In this document: positions 1 through 6,160 of the stretch, piece by piece | Position numbering within the stretch: position 1 is the stretch's first letter | Layout of the letters: each line of letters begins with the position of its first letter | DNA from: Gemmatimonadota bacterium | GTDB taxonomy: Bacteria > Gemmatimonadota > Gemmatimonadetes > Gemmatimonadales > GWC2-71-9 | NCBI GenBank assembly: GCA_003221985.1 | Contig: QHUQ01000078.1 | Location: forward strand, 1 to 7,600 | DNA: 7,600 nt | Direction: 5' to 3' | Notes under the pieces: generated by a model | Told to the model about the DNA's origin: nothing | Database searches by the model: none | What the model saw: the letters and a program-made list of their open reading frames with translations, nothing else | Translations under genes and position numbers: made by a program

Positions 1-1110
1 TTCGCGATACGTCGCCTGCAGGATGTGCGGGTCGAGGCCCATCGAGTTCACGTAGATCCGTCCGTCGGGCTGCGTCAGCGCGGATGGCTTTCCGTCCGTG
101 ATCATGATGATCTGCCGCATGTCCTTGCGCTGCCCCATCAGGATCCGGCGTGCGAGCTTCAACCCTTCCGTCGTGTTCGTGTGATACGGCCCGACCTGCG
201 CGTGCGCCAGCTGGCCGATCGGGATCTCCTCGGCCGTGTCATGAAACAGCACTATGCGCAGTGTGTCGCCCGGGAACTGAGTGCGAATGAGATGGGTCAG
301 TGCGAGCGCGACCTTCTTCGCCGGTGTAAACCGATCTTCCCCGTACAGAATCATCGAGTGCGAGCAGTCGAGCATCAGCACCGTCGCTGACGACGAGCGA
401 TACTCAGCCTGGTGCACCATCAGGTCGTCGTACTCGAGGTTGATCGGCACGCCGAGGCCCTCGCGCTTCAGCGCGTGCGACAGCGTGGCGTTCACGTCGA
501 GGTTGAGGGTGTCGCCGTACTCGTAGCGCTTGCTGGCCGCCTCGGCTTCGACGCCGGTCGCCAGGTGTTCGGTGTCGTGCGCCCCGAAACTCGACTTCCC
601 GATGCTGCCGAGCAGATGCTTCAGCGTGCGATAGCCAAGGAAGTCGATGCCTTTGTCGGTCAGGTTGAACTGCACCTGCTGGGCGGCTTCTTTCGCCATG
701 CCGCCAGGGCCGAGGACGGGCTGCTGCGCGCCAGGCATCTTCGGCGCCTGTTGCAGGTTCAAATACCCCTCTTCGATCAACTTCTGCACGATCTGATCGA
801 GCAGATCGGCCAACTGTTTCTGCAGCTCGGCATCTTTCTGCGCGTCGCCGGTGGAATCGCCGCGCAGCACGTTGAGCATCTCGGGGGTGAGCTGACCCGA
901 GTCCATCAACGCCTGGAGGATGGCCTGGCGCAACGCGTCGAGGGAGCGGTCGGGATCTTCCTCCCCGAATTCGCCCCAGAACGGATGCGAGTACGGGCCG
1001 CCGGCGAACCCCGATTGCAGCAGGAAATCGGCGAGCTGATCGAGCAGCGCCTGGAGGTTGAGCGTCTCGAGCAGGCCGGGGACATAGCGGCTATACGTCG
1101 TGGATCGCAT
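1..1110 (-). CDS. VWA-domain protein, presumed partner of MoxR-type AAA+ ATPase (3' end outside window)
   Basis: The frame is open from an ATG at 1110 to the left edge: 370 residues are visible and the C-terminus is missing. An in-frame TAG lies two codons before the ATG, and AGAGG (1114-1118) serves as ribosome-binding site, so the start is firm. Residues 1-160 are helical and charged, opening with SRYVPGLLETLNLQALLD. A von Willebrand A domain begins near residue 240. Its metal-ion-dependent adhesion site is complete: DCSHS (D248, S250, S252), a threonine at 313/314 in HTNTTEGL, and the third-loop aspartate D339 in MITDGKPSA. There is no signal peptide or membrane segment, so it is probably cytoplasmic. 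In known families such VWA proteins bind a MoxR or magnesium-chelatase-like ATPase and may hand it substrates; the ATPase at 4655-6142 is the obvious candidate. It sits 17 bp behind the HAD phosphatase gene, probably co-transcribed. The domain call is sure; the partner is inferred. Confidence 0.93.
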   Translation of the reverse strand, partial: MRSTTYSRYVPGLLETLNLQALLDQLADFLLQSGFAGGPYSHPFWGEFGEEDPDRSLDALRQAILQALMDSGQLTPEMLNVLRGDSTGDAQKDAELQKQLADLLDQIVQKLIEEGYLNLQQAPKMPGAQQPVLGPGGMAKEAAQQVQFNLTDKGIDFLGYRTLKHLLGSIGKSSFGAHDTEHLATGVEAEAASKRYEYGDTLNLDVNATLSHALKREGLGVPINLEYDDLMVHQAEYRSSSATVLMLDCSHSMILYGEDRFTPAKKVALALTHLIRTQFPGDTLRIVLFHDTAEEIPIGQLAHAQVGPYHTNTTEGLKLARRILMGQRKDMRQIIMITDGKPSALTQPDGRIYVNSMGLDPHILQATYRE

Positions 1111-1127
1111 CGACCTCTAATCTAGCG

Positions 1128-1772
1128 TCATCCGATTGTAACGACGAACGTGTCCTGGTTGGCACGCACGCGGACGGTGGTGAAATCAGGGATTACCGCT
1201 GCGGCGCCGCTGAAATCCGCATCGGGGTGTGTGGTGCTCAGGGCGATCACGCGAGCGCCCGCGGCGCGGCCCGCCGCGATGCCGGGCGGTGCGTCCTCGA
1301 ATACGACGCACGCCGCGGCATCGTGACCGAGACGCTTCGCTCCGAGCTGATATCCGTCCGGGGCCGGCTTTCCGTATGACACGTCCTCGCTGGTCACGAC
1401 AATCTCGGGTACCGGTAGTCCGACAGACGCCAGCCGTAGCCTGGCAAGGGCCGGCCCGCAGGATGTGACCACGGCCCAACTGCCGGCCGGAAGGGTCGCC
1501 AGGAACTGGCGGACGCCCGGCACCTCGCGGAGGCCTTCGACGTCCGCGAGCTCGGCGGCGTCCAGCCACGCCACCTCCCGGGCGATGTCGAGATGTGGCG
1601 CCACGGCTGTCACCGTGTCGCGTGTGCGGCGCCCGTGGGCGATCCGCAGGACTTTCTCGGGATCGAGCGCGTGGCGCTGAGCCCATTGGCGACACACGCG
1701 CTCGACCACCGCGCGGGAATCGACGAGCACACCGTCCAGGTCGAAGAGAAACGCCGAGCAATGGAGTTGCAC
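1128..1772 (-). CDS. HAD-superfamily hydrolase, sugar-phosphatase type (HxpA/YfbT-like)
   Basis: A 214-residue protein with all four HAD motifs. Motif I is DLDGVLVDS (nucleophile D11, acid D13), motif II is VVTS (101-104), motif III is K135 in GKPAPDGY, and motif IV is FED (E159, D160). The helical stretch between motifs I and II (about 17-85) is a small C1 cap. The order and spacing, with opening FLFDLDG and later GKPAPDGYQLGA and VVFEDAPPG, resemble E. coli YfbT (HxpA) and phosphoglycolate-phosphatase-like enzymes, which hydrolyse small sugar or polyol phosphates in the cytoplasm. Substrate cannot be read from sequence. The start is GTG at 1772, chosen because the nucleophile lies only ten residues downstream and AAGGA sits three bases upstream. 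It diverges from the MFS gene with 20 bp between starts and runs into the VWA gene with a 17-bp gap, so it may share a transcript with the latter. Confidence 0.93.
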   Translation of the reverse strand: MQLHCSAFLFDLDGVLVDSRAVVERVCRQWAQRHALDPEKVLRIAHGRRTRDTVTAVAPHLDIAREVAWLDAAELADVEGLREVPGVRQFLATLPAGSWAVVTSCGPALARLRLASVGLPVPEIVVTSEDVSYGKPAPDGYQLGAKRLGHDAAACVVFEDAPPGIAAGRAAGARVIALSTTHPDADFSGAAAVIPDFTTVRVRANQDTFVVTIG

Positions 1773-1792
1773 AGTTCCTTAATTTTGGAGCC
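1773..1792. promoter_or_regulatory. 20-bp divergent start region with two Shine-Dalgarno sites
   Basis: This is the whole space between the GTG of the HAD gene (minus strand) and the ATG of the MFS gene (plus strand). It holds one ribosome-binding site per direction: AAGGA on the minus strand (1776-1780, 3 bases from GTG) and GGAG on the plus strand (1787-1790, only 2 bases from ATG, unusually close). The middle is A/T-rich (TTAATTTT), unlike the surroundings. It is too short to hold two promoters, so each promoter must lie inside the 5' coding part of the opposite gene. I could not identify convincing -35/-10 boxes. Confidence 0.7.
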
Positions 1793-3016
1793 ATGACCGA
1801 AGTCGCGCGACGGTACGGACTGGGGGCCTTCGCCCACCGCAACTTCCGCCTCTTCTTCATCGGTCAGGGGATCTCCCTCGTCGGCACCTGGATGCAGAAC
1901 GTGGGCGAGGGGTGGCTGATTCTCACGCTCACCAACTCTCCCTTCTACGTCGGACTGACGGCAGCGCTCAGCTCGGTGGGCGTGCTGCTGTTCAGCCTCT
2001 ACGCGGGCGTCGTCGCGGACCGCGTGGACAAGCGCCGCGTCATCGTCTTCATGCAGCTGGCGTTCATGCTCGAGGCGTTCACGGTCTCGATTCTCGTCTG
2101 GACACACGTCGTGGCGGTGTGGCAGGTGTTGCTGCTCGCGACGCTGCTCGGCCTCGCCAGCGCGTTCGACATCCCGATGCGCCAGTCGTTCATCGTCGAG
2201 ATGGTCGGCAAGGACGACCTGATGAACGCGATCGCGCTGAACTCGTCGCTGTTCAACGGTGCTCGCGTCATCGGGCCGGCCATTGCCGGATTCCTCATCG
2301 GCGCCATCGGCATCGCGTGGTGCTATTTCCTGAACGGCCTCAGCTACATCGCCGTCATCGCCGGCCTGCTGCTGATGCGGCTGCCCCCCAATCCCCGGCC
2401 TGAGAAGACAACCTCGACGTGGACCGGATTTCGTGAGGTGCTCAGCTACCTCAAGACCGAACGGCGCACGCGCGTATTGATGATCCTGACCGCGATTCTG
2501 AGCGTGTTCGGCTTTCCCTACATCGCAATGATGCCCGTGTTCGCGCGCGACGTGTTGCACCGTGGCGCCGAGGGCTACGGCGCGCTCACGTCGTCGATCG
2601 GGATCGGCGCGGTGATCGGCGCGCTGGGGATCGCGCTCGCCTCGGGACGGCTGCGCGCGCGGGGACGGCTCATGCTGGTCGGCGGCACCGCGTTTGGCGT
2701 GCTGCTGATGCTGTTCGCCGCCTCGCGCTCACTCGTGCTCTCGATGGTGCTGCTGGCCCTCGCCGGGTGCGCCATGATCGTCAACAACTCGATCTCGAAC
2801 ACGCTGCTGCAGACGACCGCCCCCGATCACCTGCGGGGCCGCATCATGGGATTCTACTCGTTTGTGTTCGTCGGGATGGCGCCATTCGGGGCCTTCATGT
2901 TTGGACTCGTCGCCGAGCACATCGGAGTACCTACGACGCTGGCGATCGGTGGGGCGATTGTGGCTGTCACTATTACGCTCGCGGCGTGGACGGTTCCCGA
3001 GATTCGTGCGACGTAG
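1793..3016 (+). CDS. Major facilitator superfamily transporter, EntS/MFS_3-type exporter
   Basis: A 407-residue integral membrane protein with ten to twelve hydrophobic helices, the usual length for the MFS_3 group (enterobactin exporter EntS and relatives), which move small molecules out by proton antiport. Seen: an amphipathic opening, RNFRLFFIGQGISLVGTWMQ (17-36), forming helix 1; the family loop motif A as GVVADRVDKRRV (72-83, D76 and R77) between helices 2 and 3; a helix with FNGARVIGPAIAGFLIG (154-170); a cytoplasmic central loop about 197-225 (PPNPRPEKTTSTW); and HLRGRIMGFY (346-355), the repeat of motif A in the second half. The frame is open upstream to 1595, but that region is the antisense of the HAD gene; ATG 1793 with GGAG at 1787 matches the family N-terminus. 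It is the only plus-strand gene here, convergent with the kinase gene. The substrate is unknown. Confidence 0.93.
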   Translation: MTEVARRYGLGAFAHRNFRLFFIGQGISLVGTWMQNVGEGWLILTLTNSPFYVGLTAALSSVGVLLFSLYAGVVADRVDKRRVIVFMQLAFMLEAFTVSILVWTHVVAVWQVLLLATLLGLASAFDIPMRQSFIVEMVGKDDLMNAIALNSSLFNGARVIGPAIAGFLIGAIGIAWCYFLNGLSYIAVIAGLLLMRLPPNPRPEKTTSTWTGFREVLSYLKTERRTRVLMILTAILSVFGFPYIAMMPVFARDVLHRGAEGYGALTSSIGIGAVIGALGIALASGRLRARGRLMLVGGTAFGVLLMLFAASRSLVLSMVLLALAGCAMIVNNSISNTLLQTTAPDHLRGRIMGFYSFVFVGMAPFGAFMFGLVAEHIGVPTTLAIGGAIVAVTITLAAWTVPEIRAT

Positions 3017-3017
3017 G

Positions 3018-3045
3018 GTAGGGGCGCAGCATGCTGCGCCCCTAC
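3018..3045. repeat. Perfect 28-bp palindrome between convergent genes; possible bidirectional terminator
   Basis: The 14-base arm GTAGGGGCGCAGCA is followed at once by its exact reverse complement, so either strand can fold into a 12-bp, very G/C-rich stem with a CATG loop. It starts one base after the MFS stop codon (3014-3016). Its right arm contains the stop codon of the kinase gene (TAG, complement of 3042-3044). The place between two convergent 3' ends fits transcription termination for both genes, but neither side has a run of T, so it is not a classic intrinsic terminator. The GTAGGGGCG...CGCCCCTAC form resembles short dispersed palindromes common in several high-G+C phyla. That it recurs in this genome is an inference; no second copy lies in the window. 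Confidence 0.85.
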
Positions 3046-3689
3046 ACCCAACGACGACGCTTCACTTCCGCGACAACAATGTCCGCAGCGCCGTCGAATC
3101 CAAGCCGTTCGGCATTGAGGACGACATCGTACTGCGTCAGGTCCTGGCGGTCGCGGCGGTAGTGCGTCTTGACGTACTCGTCGCGGTGCTGATCGGTCTC
3201 GTCGAGCAGCTTGTCGACGCTCGCCGGGTCCACGCCCAGACGCTCGACCGCGACTTTCTTGCGGAACGGCTTTGACGCGATGACGTAGACGTGCAGCGCA
3301 TTGGGACGGGTCGCCAGCGCCGCCTGCGCGCCGCGGCCGACGAGCACCACCCGGCCTTCCGCGGCGGCTTCCGCGATCACGCGCTCCGTCATGGTCACCA
3401 GCGTATCCTCCTCCGTCTCGACCGGGGGGGGGATCGGCGTCTCTCCGGTGCTGATGAACATCTCGGGTGAGGCGACGGCGAGAGTGCGCGCCAGGCGCTC
3501 GAGCAGTCCGGGCGCGCGCTCCTCGCGCCGGGCCACCTCGTCATGCGTCAACCCCGCGAGGCGCGCCACCTGATCGACGAACTCATTGTCGATCAGCGTC
3601 CATCCCCCCCCCAGACGCTCGACGATCAGGCGCCCGATCTCCGATCCGCCGGACGCGTACTGCCGCGTGATCGTGACGAGCGGCTTCAG
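3042..3689 (-). CDS. Cytidylate kinase-like family protein, non-canonical (CTG) start proposed
   Basis: About 215 residues, counted from CTG at 3689. The N-terminus reads LVTITRQYASGGSEIGRLI, the P-loop form of the cytidylate-kinase-like family (ISRQ-GSGG-EIG in relatives), followed by WTLIDNEFVDQVARLAGLTHDEV. Later parts are LVGRGAQAAL (about 116-123), the lid-like YRRDRQDLTQYDVVLNAERL, and a basic end, KRRRWV. Relatives phosphorylate nucleotides or unknown small molecules in the cytoplasm; the substrate cannot be assigned. The only ATG/GTG/TTG in this frame is a GTG at 3569, which would start after the P-loop and remove the ATP site. The frame is open further upstream into the SPFH gene but has no canonical start there. 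CTG 3689 would give MKPLVTITRQY, 14 bases after the SPFH stop, with no clear Shine-Dalgarno site. Three 9-base homopolymers lie in or next to the gene. It may be translationally coupled to SPFH, start at CTG, be N-terminally damaged, or contain a sequence error. The stop lies in the palindrome. Confidence 0.82.
   Translation of the reverse strand: MKPLVTITRQYASGGSEIGRLIVERLGGGWTLIDNEFVDQVARLAGLTHDEVARREERAPGLLERLARTLAVASPEMFISTGETPIPPPVETEEDTLVTMTERVIAEAAAEGRVVLVGRGAQAALATRPNALHVYVIASKPFRKKVAVERLGVDPASVDKLLDETDQHRDEYVKTHYRRDRQDLTQYDVVLNAERLGFDGAADIVVAEVKRRRWV
3424..3432. repeat. G9 homopolymer (C9 on the coding strand) in kinase gene
   Basis: Nine consecutive G on the plus strand. Read in the kinase frame it gives the PIPPPV stretch (about residues 85-90 from the CTG) in a poorly conserved loop. 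The frame continues correctly on both sides, so the present length is compatible with a working gene. Confidence 0.9.
3604..3612. repeat. C9 homopolymer (G9 on the coding strand) in kinase gene
   Basis: Nine consecutive C on the plus strand. It encodes the glycines of ERLGGGWTLID just after the P-loop helix. Relatives usually have a single glycine between the leucine and the aromatic residue (ERLGW or similar), so the run appears to add two glycines. The frame is consistent on both sides. Confidence 0.9.
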
Positions 3690-3703
3690 GCCGCGGGGGG
3701 GGG
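3680..3703. repeat. G9 homopolymer and short hairpin at the SPFH-kinase junction
   Basis: On the coding (minus) strand, C9 (3703-3695) directly follows the SPFH stop codon TAG. Next comes GCGGC-CTGAA-GCCGC (3694-3680), a 5-bp hairpin whose loop begins with the proposed CTG start at 3689. A normal Shine-Dalgarno purine stretch is absent; the C run stands where one would be expected. Confidence 0.7.
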
Positions 3704-4630
3704 CTACTGCTGGCGGAGATTTCGTCGGAGATCTCCGATGTTGAGCATCGGGATGCCGCCCTGCGTCGGCACCAGGATCACGAGGTTGTTGCCGGACTTC
3801 ATGTCGCGCAGCACGTCGAGGTATTGGCGCGTCAGCGCTTCGGGCGTGAGGGTCGTGTTGAGCAGACGCTGCTGCTCGGCCTGCAGCCGCGCGACTTCGA
3901 CACGGTGGCGCTCCGTCTCCACCTGTTGCTCCTGCGCGATCTTGTTGTTGATCGCCTGCACGACCTGCGCGGGAGGCTGGAGATCGCGCAGGAAGAACGC
4001 GGTGACGGTGGCGATCCGGAACGGCGGCCCGCCGGCGCGGGGCTGCGTCACCAGCGCCGAATCGACCAGCGCTTCCATGGTCTGCGCGATCCGCGTCCGC
4101 TTGGAGATGTCGTTGATCGAGTACTGCACCATGCCGTCGCGCACGCCCTTGCGGATGGCGTTCCGCACCGCGCTGTGGATTTGGTCTTCGTTGCCGATTT
4201 CGGTGTAAATGCGCGGCGACTGTTGCGGATCGATCTGCCAGCGTACCCCCACGTCCACCGTCATGCCCATCTGCTCACTGGAGAGCGCCGCGATCTCCTC
4301 GACCTGGTCGCCTGAGAAGGGATACTGCTCCTCGCGCGTGGTATAACGTTCGACCGACGACCACGGCGTCACGATCCGGATCCCCGGCAGCAGCGGCTTG
4401 GGATCGACCGTGCCGAACGCGTGCCGCACGCCGACCTCGCCGGCGTTGATGACGACCGTCGTCGATCCGAGCACGGTGATGACGCCGATCGTAATCGCCA
4501 CGTAGCTGAGGATGCGGAGGATCCCGCCGATCGGGCGGCCGGCGGCGCTATCACCGCGAACCGTGGCCGCGCCAAGCCGAAGGAAGAAGGCTACGCCGAG
4601 GAGTACAAGCCCAAAGACGAGTTCGCCCAT
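3704..4630 (-). CDS. SPFH/band-7 (prohibitin/stomatin-like) membrane protein
   Basis: A 308-residue protein. Two hydrophobic segments (about 3-19 and 36-57) come first, the second leading straight into the SPFH domain, which opens with VVINAGEVGVRHAFGTVDPKPL and GIRIVTPWSSV (59-93). The domain runs to about 215 with MTVDVGVRWQIDP (123-135) and VRNAIRKGVRDGMVQYS (155-171). A charged coiled coil follows (about 222-258, NNKIAQEQQVETERHRVE), then a hydrophobic C-terminal segment, NNLVILVPTQGGIPML, typical of prohibitin-like members. Such proteins form ring-like scaffolds on the inner membrane and often associate with membrane proteases or AAA+ ATPases. The start ATG 4630 has GGAG at 4636-4639, five bases away. 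It lies 24 bp behind the MoxR gene and directly ahead of the kinase gene, so the three probably form one operon. The family call is firm; the partner is inferred. Confidence 0.95.
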   Translation of the reverse strand: MGELVFGLVLLGVAFFLRLGAATVRGDSAAGRPIGGILRILSYVAITIGVITVLGSTTVVINAGEVGVRHAFGTVDPKPLLPGIRIVTPWSSVERYTTREEQYPFSGDQVEEIAALSSEQMGMTVDVGVRWQIDPQQSPRIYTEIGNEDQIHSAVRNAIRKGVRDGMVQYSINDISKRTRIAQTMEALVDSALVTQPRAGGPPFRIATVTAFFLRDLQPPAQVVQAINNKIAQEQQVETERHRVEVARLQAEQQRLLNTTLTPEALTRQYLDVLRDMKSGNNLVILVPTQGGIPMLNIGDLRRNLRQQ

Positions 4631-4654
4631 GGCGACTCCAGATTGAGGAAGGGA

Positions 4655-6142
4655 TCAGGTGAAGAGGTTGGGTCCTGCTCCCGGCCCGGCCGGGCCCTTT
4701 CCAAATGGTGGCTTTGGCTCCGAGCGCGCGCGCACATAGCCGAGCTCTTCGCTGCGCGCGATGCGCTTCTCGGCGACCAGCCCTTCCAGCACCAGCTCAC
4801 ACGCCGACACCATCGTGGCGGGATCCTTCTTTCCCGCCAGGCCGACCTGGTCGATCAGGTCGAGCAGGCCGGGGACGACGGTGAAGCCCTTGAGCAGTGC
4901 CTCCGAGCGTTCATCGGGCGTGACCTTGAGCGCGCCGCCTTCGTCGAACCAGTGGACGATGTCGTCCACGTTGGCGCCGCCCACCCGGCCTTCGAAGGTG
5001 CGGCCCGCCGCGCGCCGAATCAGGTCCTTGGCGATCGTCTCCGAGCCCTGCAGCTCGCCTTCGTACTCGAGCTCGAGCTTGCCGGTGATCGCGGGCAACG
5101 CGGCGTAGACGTCGGAGATGCGCGGGACGACGTGCTTCTCCTTCGTCACGATGGTGCGGCGCTCGGCGTTCGACAGCACGTTGTCGAGCACGCTGATCGG
5201 CAGGCGCTGCGACACGCCGCTGCGGCGGTCCACGCGCTTGTCCTCGCGCGCCTCGAACGCGATCCGCTCGATCAGCTCCGCCATGAAATCGGGGACACGA
5301 ATGGATCTTGGACCGCCATTTCTGTCTACCCATGCCTCTTGCTGCGTAATGGCCGACCCCAACTCCACCGTCAGCGGATAATGCGTCGTGATTTCCGAGC
5401 CGATGCGGTCCTTGAGCGGCGTGATGATCTTTCCCCGAGCCGTGTAATCCTCCGGGTTCGCCGTGAAGACCAAGGCCACGTCGAGGTTCAGTCGAACGGG
5501 ATAGCCTTTGATCTGGACGTCGCCTTCCTGCATGATGTTGAAGAGGCCCACCTGAATCTTGCCGGCGAGGTCGGGCAGCTCGTTGATCGCGAAGATGCCG
5601 CGATTGGCCCGCGGCAGCAGCCCGAAGTGCATCGTCAGCTCGTCGGACAGGAGATGCCCGCCGCGCGCCGCCTTGATCGGATCGACGTCGCCGATGATAT
5701 CGGCGATCGTCACGTCCGGCGTCGCGAGCTTTTCGACGAACCGCAGGTCGCGGGACAGCCAGGCGATCGGCGTCTTGTCGCCGCGCTCGCCGATCAGCTC
5801 GCGGCCGTACTTGGAGATCGGCTCGAAGGGATCGTCGTTGACCTCGCTCCCCGCGATGAACGGGATCTCTTCATCGAGCAGCGAGACGAGCTGGCGCAGG
5901 ATGCGGCTCTTTGCCTGCCCGCGCAGTCCGAGGAGAATGAAGTTGTGGCGCGACAGGATCGCGTTGACGAGCTGCGGCAGGACGGTCTCTTCGTACCCCA
6001 CGATGCCCGGAAACAGCGGCGAGCCGTTCTCGAGCAGGCAGATGAGGTTCTCGCGCATTTCATCTTTGACGGTGCGCTGGCGGCGGGCGGGACTGGCCCA
6101 CTCCGTCCGCTGCAGCTCACCGAGTGTCGTCGCTTGAGTCAT
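4655..6142 (-). CDS. MoxR-family / magnesium-chelatase-like AAA+ ATPase
   Basis: A 495-residue cytoplasmic AAA+ ATPase. Walker A is GLRGQAKS (72-79, K78). Walker B is GIFAINE (182-188), with asparagine N187 where IDE is usual and catalytic glutamate E188 kept. Sensor 1 is TANPED (N229), the arginine finger lies in PLKDRIG (R246), and sensor 2 in [10 protein letters not shown] (R313). Helical inserts characteristic of the MoxR/chelatase clade lie between Walker A and B. Residues 320-470 form the helical lid and an extra C-terminal region, and the tail (477-495) is Pro/Gly-rich. Such proteins form hexamers that remodel or mature proteins, usually with a VWA-domain partner; the VWA gene at 1-1110 fits. 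It is often annotated 'magnesium chelatase', but no chlorophyll genes are near and that role is unlikely. The start ATG 6142 has only a weak ribosome site (GAG close to the start) and lies 18 bp behind the PEP carboxylase stop. The next gene (SPFH) is 24 bp away. Confidence 0.95.
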   Translation of the reverse strand: MTQATTLGELQRTEWASPARRQRTVKDEMRENLICLLENGSPLFPGIVGYEETVLPQLVNAILSRHNFILLGLRGQAKSRILRQLVSLLDEEIPFIAGSEVNDDPFEPISKYGRELIGERGDKTPIAWLSRDLRFVEKLATPDVTIADIIGDVDPIKAARGGHLLSDELTMHFGLLPRANRGIFAINELPDLAGKIQVGLFNIMQEGDVQIKGYPVRLNLDVALVFTANPEDYTARGKIITPLKDRIGSEITTHYPLTVELGSAITQQEAWVDRNGGPRSIRVPDFMAELIERIAFEAREDKRVDRRSGVSQRLPISVLDNVLSNAERRTIVTKEKHVVPRISDVYAALPAITGKLELEYEGELQGSETIAKDLIRRAAGRTFEGRVGGANVDDIVHWFDEGGALKVTPDERSEALLKGFTVVPGLLDLIDQVGLAGKKDPATMVSACELVLEGLVAEKRIARSEELGYVRARSEPKPPFGKGPAGPGAGPNLFT

Positions 6143-6160
6143 GGCTCGACGTTAAACCCC

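Noticed and set aside
412..1125. 237-codon plus-strand open frame opposite the VWA gene
   Set aside because: The minus strand has a complete MIDAS motif and a good ribosome site; the plus-strand product resembles nothing and is antisense noise.
1595..1792. N-terminal extension of the MFS gene from 1595
   Set aside because: The 66 extra residues are the antisense of the HAD gene, Arg-rich and non-membrane. The family N-terminus fits ATG 1793.
1610..2560. 316-codon minus-strand open frame opposite the MFS gene
   Set aside because: Low-complexity charged translation with no domain; the opposite strand encodes a clear transporter. Its last part reads through the HAD gene in the wrong frame.
3018..3045. 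Classic rho-independent terminator
   Set aside because: The stem is strong, but no T run follows in either direction, so it is reported as a palindrome with possible terminator role.
3042..3569. Kinase gene starting at GTG 3569
   Set aside because: It would delete the in-frame, family-typical P-loop segment just upstream. It is kept only as the fallback canonical start.
4655..6142. True magnesium chelatase subunit for chlorophyll synthesis
   Set aside because: There are no other tetrapyrrole genes nearby, and the C-terminal extension and SPFH neighbour fit a MoxR-like chaperone ATPase better.
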